Shown here: in pieces, positions 1 to 6,104 of the stretch
Layout: each line of letters starts with the position of its first letter
Position numbering within the stretch: the first letter of the stretch is position 1
Assembly: GCA_030591825.1 (NCBI GenBank)
Contig: JAUVAG010000080.1
Coordinates: forward strand, 1-6,105
DNA: 6,105 bases
Direction of reading: 5' to 3'
Source of the DNA: Dethiosulfatibacter sp.
GTDB taxonomy: Bacteria; Bacillota; Clostridia; Tissierellales; Dethiosulfatibacteraceae
Position numbers and translations under genes: made by a program
Notes under the pieces: model-generated
Database searches by the model: none
The model's input: the letters and a program-made list of their open reading frames with translations, nothing else
What the model was told of the DNA's origin: nothing

Positions 1-6
1 CTTCAT

Positions 7-99
7 GTGACCATAACGGATATTAAGAGGTCGCAGAAAGTTTCCTTAACGGCGTAATACCAACGCTTCAAGGGATTACGCATTTTTAACTTTCTTAGA
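7..99 (+). repeat. Structured direct repeat, unit 1
   Basis: This is the first of two imperfect direct repeats; the second starts at 170. Both begin with GTGACC and share a TATTAAGA block. In this unit an outer 8-bp stem pairs AGAAAGTT (35-42) with AACTTTCT (88-95). Inside it, GCGTAAT (52-58) pairs perfectly with ATTACGC (75-81) around a 16-nt loop (59-74). TCCTT (43-47), between the two stems, can pair with AAGGG in the loop (70-74), with one T-G wobble, which would form a pseudoknot. GTGACC (7-12) can also pair with GGTCGC (29-34) through one wobble. No ORF or RBS is evident. It could be a structured RNA, a REP-like intergenic element or the end of a mobile element. The strand is uncertain, but the wobble is only tolerated in plus-strand RNA. 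Confidence 0.7.
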
Positions 100-175
100 C
101 TACAAGAAAGCAGCTTTGCTGCGTTAACCAGGTCACCGCGACATCGTCGCGCTAGATATGAAACAGATAGTGACC
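100..175. other. Linker with nested hairpins between the repeat units
   Basis: The spacer between the two repeat cores is dense with dyad symmetry. GCAGC (110-114) pairs with GCTGC (118-122) over a TTT loop. CGCGAC (137-142) pairs with GTCGCG (146-151) over ATC. GGTCAC (131-136) pairs with GTGACC (170-175) around the previous hairpin. Read on the minus strand, the GCAGC hairpin is followed by TTTCTTGT, which is weakly terminator-like. The GTGACC arm is also the start of unit 2, so the spacer hairpin and the repeat share bases. The spacer is GC-richer than its surroundings. No coding potential was seen. Confidence 0.5.
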
Positions 176-263
176 AGAGCGGTTATTAAGATGCGAAAGA
201 AAGTTCCCTTAACCGCATAACACCAACGCTTCAAGGGGTTATGCATATTTTAACTTTCTTAAG
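170..263 (+). repeat. Structured direct repeat, unit 2
   Basis: This is the second copy of the element at 7-99. The outer stem is 9 bp, AAGAAAGTT (197-205) with AACTTTCTT (252-260). The inner stem is GCATAAC (215-221) with GTTATGC (238-244). The 16-nt loop (222-237) is identical to that of unit 1. The inner stem differs from unit 1 at two base pairs, G-C to A-T and T-A to C-G, and both sides change together. The possible pseudoknot is CCCTT (206-210) with AAGGG (233-237), here fully Watson-Crick. Conserved loop plus covarying stems argues for selection on a folded nucleic acid rather than on a protein. The family is not one I recognise. Confidence 0.72.
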
Positions 264-266
264 CTA

Positions 267-311
267 TTAAAAAACATGCATAAACATTGGAAAACCAATA
301 TCTATGCATGT
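267..311 (-). terminator. Rho-independent terminator of the small HTH gene
   Basis: On the minus strand ACATGCATA (303-311) pairs perfectly with TATGCATGT (274-282). An upper stem of 5 bp (295-299 with 286-290) closes a 4-nt loop, with a 3-by-3 internal loop between the stems. A run of six T follows at once (274-269). No T-run follows on the plus strand, so it works leftwards only. It overlaps the stop codon and last codons of the 52-codon ORF at 302-460. Confidence 0.75.
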
Positions 312-460
312 CTATAATGTAAATTACGTTCTGAAGTCAGGCTACTTTTACTGATCCCAAGTTCATTCTCAATATACCTCCTTGAAACAGAATCATTCTC
401 TTCAACAAAGTAAACTATTTTTTCCTTATCAGTCTTTTCTTCATTAAAATCCAAGTACAT
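302..460 (-). CDS. Small helix-turn-helix protein, 52 aa (remnant or mini-regulator)
   Basis: An ORF of 52 codons runs from ATG at 460 to TAG at 304-302. It is preceded by GGGAGG with about 5-6 nt spacing, a strong RBS. The protein starts MYLDFNEEKTDKEK. Residues 13-22 look like a first helix (EKIVYFVEEN), 26-34 a second (SRRYIENEL), and GISKSSLTSER (35-45) a turn and recognition helix. This resembles the DNA-binding core of winged-helix regulators, but it ends where the wing would begin, and the last codons lie inside the terminator stem. It has its own promoter, a palindromic operator and a terminator, so it looks like a complete transcription unit. It may be an autoregulated mini-repressor, or the 5' stub of a longer regulator cut by rearrangement. 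The family is not identified; the HTH call is by pattern. Confidence 0.6.
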   Translation of the reverse strand: MYLDFNEEKTDKEKIVYFVEENDSVSRRYIENELGISKSSLTSERNLHYRHA

Positions 461-471
461 GTCGCCCTCCC

Positions 472-495
472 ATTAAGTTGGTATACCAACTTAAT
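472..495. promoter_or_regulatory. Perfect 24-bp palindromic operator
   Basis: The 24 bp are fully self-complementary and centred on GTATAC, with core TTGGTATACCAA. The site lies between the -10 box (497-502) and the RBS of the 52-codon HTH ORF, covering the likely transcription start. A dimeric repressor bound here would block initiation. The core fits the TNGTNNNACNA-like half sites of GntR/FadR-type regulators and, from memory, closely resembles the UxuR/ExuR consensus of E. coli. The simplest inference is autoregulation by the adjacent HTH product or control by a GntR protein encoded elsewhere. Confidence 0.7.
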
Positions 496-496
496 T

Positions 497-524
497 ATTA
501 TGTCAAAAAAAGCCCAAATTTCAA
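497..524 (-). promoter_or_regulatory. Sigma-A-type promoter of the small HTH gene
   Basis: On the minus strand TTGAAA (524-519) and CATAAT (502-497) are each one base from consensus and are separated by 16 bp. The start point would fall at about 490, inside the palindrome at 472-495. A perfect TTGACA (506-501) overlaps the -10 box and could serve as an alternative -35 with a poor TATACC -10 inside the palindrome at 15 bp spacing, but the first reading is better. The stretch from 525 to 618 has no gene. It holds only an 8-bp inverted repeat, GCGCTTTT (544-551) with AAAAGCGC (611-618), over a long loop, and no convincing terminator for the upstream SEC-C gene. Confidence 0.55.
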
Positions 525-618
525 TAGAAAACCGTTGATTTCTGCGCTTTTTTGATAAAAATCTAGTATGAAATTTTAGTTGAGTATCAATTTTTCTGGA
601 AGTTCACATTAAAAGCGC

Positions 619-1506
619 TCACTTGCCACAACATTTCTTAAATTTCTTACCCGACCCGCAGGGACATGGATCATTTCTTCCTATCTTGGGACCTTTGACA
701 ATTGGTTGATGACTATAATTTATTCCTGATCTTCTCGCTGTTTTCGAATTCTCTATCTCTCTGATTTCTTCCAACATATCATATAACTCATTATACTTCT
801 TCTCAATCTGTCCTTTGCCATCAAACCCTTGTTGTTTGTTTTCATCAAGTTCCTTCTTGATTTTATCCTGTAAAGCAAACAGCCTTTTGACTATAACATC
901 CTTTTCTACCAGAGTATCCCTTTTATAGCCCCTGTGCAGTATTCTCATAGCCTTGGTGTAATCCTTAATGCCTGAATTTCTCATCCAATAATGATCTGAA
1001 TATCCAACATAACCCCATTCATAGTCCGAATAAACGTTGATCATATACTCAAAAATCTTTTCCCCCTTATCCTGTTCACCAATCAAATAATATGTATCCG
1101 CCTTGGAATGCAAATGATTCAAATAACTGGGATCCTCCGAATCATTGGATTCCAGAATAAAACCCAGCAGTTCCAACTTTTCCTCTCCATACCTTTTTTT
1201 ATCCTCACCGGAAACAGTCACAATGATATTATGAAGCAGTTCATCATAATCCTGCACCCAATTGCTGACAAACTGATTTACATTTACGACTTCATCAAAT
1301 TCCACAATACCATCTATTCCCAGCTTAGAAAAAAGATCCTTCATTTCAAAAAACACTTCACGCCACAACTGCGCTGCTTCAACATTTCTATTATCAAGAC
1401 TGCATCTATATCCTTCCTGCATCTTTCTGTCAAATTCGAGTAATTCCAGTTTAACATCCTCCAGTTTCCCTTCGATACTCTTACTTCTGTATATTTTATC
1501 TTTCAT
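619..1506 (-). CDS. SEC-C motif protein with TPR-like helices, 295 aa
   Basis: The C-terminus carries a textbook SEC-C motif, [17 protein letters not shown], with Cys281, Cys283, Cys292 and Cys293 as the zinc ligands (CxCx8CC). The family is known from the SecA C-terminus, where the motif binds zinc and contacts SecB or the ribosome, and from many uncharacterised proteins. Residues 131-196 look like helical, TPR-like pairs ([36 protein letters not shown]). Residues 231-255 are charged and probably coiled coil. No membrane segment or signal peptide is seen, so it is cytosolic. I chose ATG at 1506 because GAGGAG lies 6 nt before it; a TTG eleven codons upstream has no such site. It follows the 441-aa gene by 56 nt with no terminator, so the two are probably one operon. 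The molecular role is unknown; a protein-binding adaptor is the likeliest inference. Confidence 0.85.
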   Translation of the reverse strand: MKDKIYRSKSIEGKLEDVKLELLEFDRKMQEGYRCSLDNRNVEAAQLWREVFFEMKDLFSKLGIDGIVEFDEVVNVNQFVSNWVQDYDELLHNIIVTVSGEDKKRYGEEKLELLGFILESNDSEDPSYLNHLHSKADTYYLIGEQDKGEKIFEYMINVYSDYEWGYVGYSDHYWMRNSGIKDYTKAMRILHRGYKRDTLVEKDVIVKRLFALQDKIKKELDENKQQGFDGKGQIEKKYNELYDMLEEIREIENSKTARRSGINYSHQPIVKGPKIGRNDPCPCGSGKKFKKCCGK

Positions 1507-1562
1507 AATGTTCTCCTCGTTCAATTTCGTTATCATCAAATCATTTTCTACAAGAAAAATCC

Positions 1563-2888
1563 TTACACAAGCTCTTCGGATACAATTGCCTTCATAAGCA
1601 GTTTCTTTCGTTTATGAATCTCTTTAAGCTCATTAAACTTCTTATTCCATTCATCAATTCTATTATTTCTTTCATATATTGACCGTATGTCCTGCAACAC
1701 TCCTGCAGCATGCCTGTAGTTCATTTCCTTACCTTTTTCTATATACCAAGCAGCCTCTTTCCAGTACATTTCCAGAATTTCGTCTGGATAATATTCAATC
1801 AGAAGTCTGCTATACTCGTGATTATAGTCTATGTTATTCCAAGAATCATATCTGGTTTTATCTTTAATAAGCTTTAAAACTTCCGTATTGTTGCTTTTCT
1901 CAAGACAAATATCCAAATACACATTCAGATTTTTCTCCTTCACACTCAATAGAATCTTCACTTCATTCTCTTCCCAGTCTTCAATAGTCAGCTCAGTCCT
2001 GCACTTCTCATACCACTTGACAATATCAGTCATTTCACACAACTGTATCATCAACAGCAACATCTTTTTCAGGTTTTCATAATCATCTTTTTTCTTGTAA
2101 AATCCATACATTAGTTCCGTTATGCTATCCTGATCACGATCCTTTTTCAAAGCCATCTTGTGCAACTTAAGGATAGATTTTTCATCTTTCCTCGCTTCAT
2201 ATATCTTGAATAAGTATTTGTATATATTATCCATTCTGCCACGGCTCTTGTCGAATCCTTCCCATAGCATGTTAAGTGCAAGCTCTTCCTCACCTTGTCG
2301 CATATAGTAATCAGCCACTTGAAGATAATCAGAACTGTACTCCAAATTTGCCAACTTGATATCAAGGAATTTATCATCATTTCCCAGTTCGGAATAAATG
2401 GAAGCTGCAATACCTTTAAAGTAGTAATCACCTCGCTCTTTAAGAAAATCCGCCAGATATTCATTCTCATCATCATTTTTACAGAATTCATATGCAGATT
2501 CCATCAAACAGTCCGTAAATCCACTATTGTCATATAAAGCTTGCTTCAGCATCTCATCCAGAACTCCCTTTCGACAGTTCCAGGAAAGATCATTTTCCTT
2601 AACCAACTCTGTCATTTTTTCTATCTCATAGCATGCATCATCTTCATCTCTTTCACTACAACCGCCACACTCATTGGCCTGATCAATTGTATGATATGCA
2701 TTATTCCAGTACTGCACAAGCTGCCTTTCGAATATCAGGTTCCTGTTGTCTTCAGTTGACTTCTTTTCACAATAATTCAGCAAGGTCTGTTCAGCAGCAC
2801 CGTTAAGCATAATCATTTCATTTATCAGATTTATGAGTTCCTTCTTTCCCATCTTACCTATTATATTGTTCAATGTATTTTTATCCAA
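1563..2888 (-). CDS. Helical-repeat protein resembling the C-terminal part of SWIM zinc-finger proteins, 441 aa
   Basis: The ORF starts at TTG 2888, with GGAG about 10 nt upstream and an in-frame TAA close before it; Met13 is an alternative start. Residues 10-40 ([16 protein letters not shown] onward) match the post-zinc-finger segment I associate with SWIM zinc-finger proteins (COG4715-like). So do [13 protein letters not shown] (73-85), [13 protein letters not shown] (120-132) and the end ([18 protein letters not shown], then [18 protein letters not shown], 359-408). Residues 186-215 look TPR-like ([26 protein letters not shown]). The SWIM signature CxCxnCxH is absent, so the protein is either a stand-alone helical scaffold or a gene that lost its 5' part; the decayed DNA just upstream makes loss plausible. 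Scattered cysteines form no obvious zinc site. It is likely cytosolic and co-transcribed with the SEC-C gene downstream. Family assignment is from memory of motifs, not a search. Confidence 0.72.
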   Translation of the reverse strand: MDKNTLNNIIGKMGKKELINLINEMIMLNGAAEQTLLNYCEKKSTEDNRNLIFERQLVQYWNNAYHTIDQANECGGCSERDEDDACYEIEKMTELVKENDLSWNCRKGVLDEMLKQALYDNSGFTDCLMESAYEFCKNDDENEYLADFLKERGDYYFKGIAASIYSELGNDDKFLDIKLANLEYSSDYLQVADYYMRQGEEELALNMLWEGFDKSRGRMDNIYKYLFKIYEARKDEKSILKLHKMALKKDRDQDSITELMYGFYKKKDDYENLKKMLLLMIQLCEMTDIVKWYEKCRTELTIEDWEENEVKILLSVKEKNLNVYLDICLEKSNNTEVLKLIKDKTRYDSWNNIDYNHEYSRLLIEYYPDEILEMYWKEAAWYIEKGKEMNYRHAAGVLQDIRSIYERNNRIDEWNKKFNELKEIHKRKKLLMKAIVSEELV

Positions 2889-2913
2889 TCTATCTTATCT
2901 CCAATGAAATCAC

Positions 2914-3126
2914 TTATTTATCGCAGCATTTTTTGAGTTTCTTCCCTATCCCTGTTTTCTGTACATATTTCATCAAGCCGTCCACTATCCACAGCCGAGT
3001 CTCTATTCTTTTATGGAACAGATCTAGCCCGACCTGGTTTGTAAAATTTACATGATTTAGGTCCATAACAAAATATTTTGAAATGCTATTGCTGCTTATT
3101 CCTATAATACTCCGCGACCTTGACAT
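2914..3126 (-). pseudogene. Decayed SEC-C protein tail
   Basis: A 70-codon reading frame ends in TGIGKKLKKCCDK and TAA. Set against the intact neighbour's [13 protein letters not shown], the end matches at most positions, but the first cysteine pair (CPC) is replaced by residues of YVQKTG, so zinc binding should be lost. The N-terminal part (about residues 1-20) overlaps another frame, has no RBS and is probably not real protein. The stretch from Met21 (MDLNHVNFTNQVGLDLF) may be the genuine remnant, but I do not recognise it. It ends 25 bp before the TTG start of the 441-aa gene. I read it as the tail of an older SEC-C gene left by deletion; a short expressed protein cannot be excluded. Confidence 0.45.
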
Positions 3127-3385
3127 ATCCTCCGTTTTTCGTGAGTCTTGTTCTACCCTTTGTTACAGATACAAATTCCTTGAATGCAGTCTCAAGTCGA
3201 TTGTCTCCATCTACAGGTTCATACTTTTCAGATCCACTTTTAAGGAAATCATATACTTCGCCTAATTCCTTAGCCGACAATTCCCCATGTTTCTCTTTGA
3301 TTTCATCTACCATTAAATTACAGCAATCATCTATCACTTGAAATAGAACATCTTCATTTTCTTCTTCAAAGCCAGAATTATTGAA
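3086..3385 (-). pseudogene. Unrecognised gene fragment without a clear start
   Basis: An open frame lies between an in-frame TAG at 3388-3386 and a TAG stop at 3088-3086. The sequence after residue 16 (VIDDCCNLMVDEIKEKHGEL, then SAKELGEVYDFLKSG) has balanced, protein-like composition and a plausible natural C-terminus (GGYVKVAEYYRNKQQ). The only start-like codon is GTG at 3337, without a Shine-Dalgarno sequence. It overlaps the end of the AAA ATPase fragment (stop at 3336-3334) in another frame, and I see no homology to what follows Walker B in such ATPases. It is most likely the C-terminal piece of another gene joined here by deletion. I could not name a family. Confidence 0.4.
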
Positions 3386-3621
3386 CTAGTATCAAACATT
3401 ATAATCATAGTACTTAAAATCGATATGATTTTTTTGATACCATCAGATTCGTATCTCAACGGAACTTCTATACCCTCTTTAATGGATTTCAATTCTATTC
3501 TAAGACCTTGACTACCATCCTCTCTTAATTGCTTGCCATGATTCTTAAGTCCAATGTTTAATCCTGGAAAATCACTGGACTTAGTTGAATAATTATTCAA
3601 GACAAGTAAATATTGCGATTT
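3334..3621 (-). pseudogene. Fragment of an AAA-family ATPase, cut just before Walker B
   Basis: The frame opens after TGA at 3624-3622 and ends with TGA at 3336-3334. Its core, GIEVPLRYESDGIKKIISIL followed by STMIIMFDTSSIILA, matches the ABC-signature-like helix and the strand leading to Walker B in the AAA_15/OLD-like ATPases common in Lachnospiraceae, where I recall a continuation to AIDELD. Here the frame instead runs into LKKKMKMFYFK and stops, so the catalytic DE is absent. The Walker A half is also missing, since the fragment begins only about 60 codons earlier with no RBS. Both ends are therefore lost, and it should be inactive. These ATPases often occur in defence or retron-like loci, but nothing intact of that kind remains here. 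Family recall is from motif memory. Confidence 0.6.
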
Positions 3622-3691
3622 TCAGGGCATTTTTTCGGAGGTTTCACAGGCACTGCTATAAAATATTGGTATATGTTGGTTTTTGATTACC

Positions 3692-5941
3692 TTATTGGAA
3701 GATTAATTCTAAATCGACTGACTCTTCTATTGATTCTTCTATTTCATTGGTCCAGGTATCAGTCGAACTTAATGTCCTACCGGTTTTAGTCATCTGTGAT
3801 ACCTTTACAGTGATATTTGGCTCTACATTAACGTGTGGTACAAGAAGTGTTTGACTGTCTAAGAAGACCGTATCAGACTGTTCCTTATTTATAAATACTT
3901 CGCTCCACATGGTGAAATTTAGGCCGCTAACTATAATGGCATCACCCTTATCTGCAACATCTATTATGCTAATCGGCTCAACACCCATTGTCATTTTTTT
4001 CTTTTTGAAGGGGTTTTTACCACCGTATACATTCTTATCACCATATAGCATATCGTATTGAAGTAGCTGAAGTTCTTCTTCGTAATTCTCTGTGTCTTTC
4101 ATAGTTTGGTGAAAGAGATTTAGAAGACCATTGCTATAACCAAGTCTTTCCATAATAGTCGAACCCATTTGATATGCCATTAAATCTTGATTTGTTTTCT
4201 CAAGTCCCATGTTGTCCCATATGACGTATTCAATCTGAAAAGGTGTGCCATCTTTTAAGTCCTCATCTGTGATATCTAAAGAGGGCATATGATCGCCATA
4301 GAAGACTACAACAATTGGTTCAGGGAAGTCTTCCAATGTTTGGATTAAATCACCAACAAAAGCATCTGTCTCATAAACTTGATTCGCATAGTAAAGATAT
4401 TTATTGTAAGTTAACTCTTCAAGGGGCTCCTCGGAAGAAAGTGGCACTGTAAGGTCCGTCATATCTTCAAGTGCTTCCTCAAGGGATGAATCAATGTCAT
4501 TGCTAATCATTGCCGGTGCACCAATAACGCTTGAAGGTACAATGACTGGATTATCTATAATGGGTTCCGCTGGATATTTTCCATGGGGTTGCACCGATAC
4601 AGCAAAAATAAAGTCTTGTTCTTGGGTTGCTTGAAGTGCTTTAGTAATTTCTGGGATTAATACTTTATCTTTAGCCCAATTGAGTGGGTTGTATTCAATG
4701 TCCTGCATATACTCTATGGAACTAAAACTGTCAAAACCTAATCTTGGGTATACACTGTGTCTAGCATAAAAAGTACCCATGTTGTTATGGATCGCATGAT
4801 TGTGGTAGTCCAATTCGGTGAGTGTGTATGGTAGACTTTCAACTGTCGATTTCTTTAAAATTGTTTTATATGGGTATTCACCTGCGCCAAAATAATCGAG
4901 GCTCATTCCACTTAATATTTCAAATTCCGTGTTGGCAGTACCCGCACCTATAGATGGGACCGTAACATAACCCGATGAATAGTTTTCCATAAGTTTGGTC
5001 ATATTAGGCAACGGATTTGTATTAAATTCTAATCCATTAATCCTATTAACATCAAAAAAGGATTCAAGTTGGATAAGCACGATGTTTGGTGTCGTGTTAA
5101 TTTCCACTTCAGTTGCTAATTTATCCCCGTATACATTGTCCAGAACTACATCTACATTAATCAATATATCATCAGTAGTTGAATCATCTTCAATGCAATC
5201 TGTTTTTATAGGCAGCATTTCAAGGACTTCGCCAACAGTTTCAGAGGAATAAGTCTTTGGCCTTTGTATACCTTTATCAACTACACTTCTAGAAAAACTA
5301 TAGGCAAAACCATAATCAAGGAATGCTTCAGCGATGTTACCAAAATCCTTTGTGACAGCATTCCCCCTTACTGCAGCATTGTAACTGCCTGTAAGTAAGA
5401 GAAAGCATATTGCTATTGCCACAATACTTCTACGCAAGTATATTTTGGTTAATGGTAACCTAATACTAACAAAGATAAGCGAAGCAATAATGGATAATGC
5501 AAAAAAACTAATGAGGACCATTTGAAAAGTATTTACATATCGTTGGACAACAGTGAATACAGAGGTTAACATTTTAAAATCTGTAGCAGTGAGTGGTGTT
5601 GTTCTAAAGCTTAACAATATGAAGTTAGTAAAACCAAGCCAAAGCCATATGGTACTGACACAAATATAGCCAAAATGTCTTTTTGATAGGAATAAAGAAA
5701 AAGCTAAGAAACTACATAGAAAGAAGACACTACAAATGAACATAAGTGGGTTTGTAAGTGGTGTCATCAAACCATTGATGATTGATCGGTGTCCCATCAT
5801 TTCTAGTACTAATTGTAAGCATACAGCTATGATTACAATTTCTTTACAGACCATAATTGGAGTAGATGGTTTGCGTATTTTATTTTTTGATTTTGTGATA
5901 ATTTTATGTAAACTATCTTTTATTTTTTTTAGAATATTCAT
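3692..5941 (-). CDS. LTA synthase family phosphoglycerol transferase with C-terminal IPT/TIG-like domain
   Basis: This membrane enzyme belongs to the LtaS/sulfatase-fold family that transfers glycerol-phosphate from phosphatidylglycerol to build cell-envelope polymers. Five hydrophobic segments lie near residues 31-48, 66-86, 91-111, 141-160 and 171-190. The extracellular catalytic domain follows (about 284-615) with Glu293 in LESF, the probable nucleophile Thr335 in GAGTANTEFE, His453 in QPHGKYP, and Asp550-His551 in YGDHMP; these correspond to the Mn-binding and catalytic residues of S. aureus LtaS. An acidic insertion occupies about 461-510. After KKKK (646-649), residues 655-730 form a beta-rich IPT/TIG-like module (GDAIIVSGLNF), then an acidic tail. 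I start at ATG 5941: GGAAG lies about 6 nt before it and the promoter sits just upstream, so an in-frame GTG at 5989 lies inside the promoter. The polymer made cannot be told from sequence alone. At 749 aa it is longer than typical LtaS (about 650). Confidence 0.9.
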   Translation of the reverse strand: MNILKKIKDSLHKIITKSKNKIRKPSTPIMVCKEIVIIAVCLQLVLEMMGHRSIINGLMTPLTNPLMFICSVFFLCSFLAFSLFLSKRHFGYICVSTIWLWLGFTNFILLSFRTTPLTATDFKMLTSVFTVVQRYVNTFQMVLISFFALSIIASLIFVSIRLPLTKIYLRRSIVAIAICFLLLTGSYNAAVRGNAVTKDFGNIAEAFLDYGFAYSFSRSVVDKGIQRPKTYSSETVGEVLEMLPIKTDCIEDDSTTDDILINVDVVLDNVYGDKLATEVEINTTPNIVLIQLESFFDVNRINGLEFNTNPLPNMTKLMENYSSGYVTVPSIGAGTANTEFEILSGMSLDYFGAGEYPYKTILKKSTVESLPYTLTELDYHNHAIHNNMGTFYARHSVYPRLGFDSFSSIEYMQDIEYNPLNWAKDKVLIPEITKALQATQEQDFIFAVSVQPHGKYPAEPIIDNPVIVPSSVIGAPAMISNDIDSSLEEALEDMTDLTVPLSSEEPLEELTYNKYLYYANQVYETDAFVGDLIQTLEDFPEPIVVVFYGDHMPSLDITDEDLKDGTPFQIEYVIWDNMGLEKTNQDLMAYQMGSTIMERLGYSNGLLNLFHQTMKDTENYEEELQLLQYDMLYGDKNVYGGKNPFKKKKMTMGVEPISIIDVADKGDAIIVSGLNFTMWSEVFINKEQSDTVFLDSQTLLVPHVNVEPNITVKVSQMTKTGRTLSSTDTWTNEIEESIEESVDLELIFQ

Positions 5942-5972
5942 ATTACACTTCCTTTTTAGTATTGCCTCAATT

Positions 5973-6000
5973 ATTATACTTGAATTCACAGCAATGTCAA
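5973..6000 (-). promoter_or_regulatory. Consensus sigma-A promoter of the LTA synthase gene
   Basis: On the minus strand TTGACA (6000-5995) and TATAAT (5978-5973) are both perfect and are separated by 16 bp. The start point should be near 5966, leaving about 25 nt of leader with a GGAAG ribosome binding site before ATG 5941. Such a near-ideal promoter suggests strong constitutive expression unless a repressor or DnaA bound just upstream (6028-6067) interferes. Confidence 0.82.
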
Positions 6001-6027
6001 TGATATGTAACTTGAGTTTCCGTAGTT

Positions 6028-6067
6028 TTATCCACAGTTATGGTTTTCATAAACATTCTTATCTACA
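6028..6067 (+). promoter_or_regulatory. Pair of DnaA-box-like sites
   Basis: TTATCCACA (6028-6036) is a perfect consensus DnaA box, and TTATCTACA (6059-6067) differs at one base. They have the same orientation and start 31 bp apart, close to three helical turns. The window ends with TTATC (6101-6105), which could be the start of a third box at 42 bp, about four turns. They lie just upstream of the LTA synthase promoter. They may be part of an origin region or a DnaA-controlled promoter to the right, or simply chance; the neighbouring sequence is cut off. Confidence 0.5.
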
Positions 6068-6089
6068 GATTTAGAAAACACCCTCAAAA

Positions 6090-6104
6090 ATAAGGAATCC
6101 TTAT
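6090..6104. repeat. Short inverted repeat at window edge
   Basis: ATAAGGA and TCCTTAT flank a single central A, giving a 15-bp near-palindrome at the extreme right end. It overlaps the possible third DnaA box. It could be an operator for a gene beyond the window or be fortuitous. Confidence 0.35.

Noticed and set aside
52..81. Integron attC-like site
   Set aside because: The GTTATGC/GCATAAC arms in unit 2 recall attC core sites, but the GTTRRRY pattern is not met, the spacing is wrong and no integrase or cassette array is present.
7..263. CRISPR array
   Set aside because: There are only two copies, they are long and imperfect with internal hairpins, and no cas genes are present.
544..618. 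Terminator for the SEC-C gene formed by GCGCTTTT and AAAAGCGC
   Set aside because: The 8-bp arms are separated by 59 nt and no T-run follows the distal arm on the minus strand.
1108..1443. 111-codon plus-strand open frame opposite the SEC-C gene
   Set aside because: It lies fully antisense to a well-supported gene, has a hydrophobic low-complexity translation typical of reversed AT-rich coding DNA, and no ribosome binding site.
2147..2491. 114-codon minus-strand frame inside the 441-aa gene
   Set aside because: It is an alternative frame within a gene with clear family-like motifs; composition is shadow-like.
3622..3691. Terminator or IS end downstream of the LTA synthase gene
   Set aside because: I looked for a hairpin with a T-run on the minus strand and for terminal inverted repeats, and found neither convincing.
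5736..6074. 112-codon plus-strand open frame over the LTA synthase start
   Set aside because: It runs antisense through the 5' end, RBS and consensus promoter of the LTA synthase gene, and its hydrophobicity only mirrors the membrane segment.
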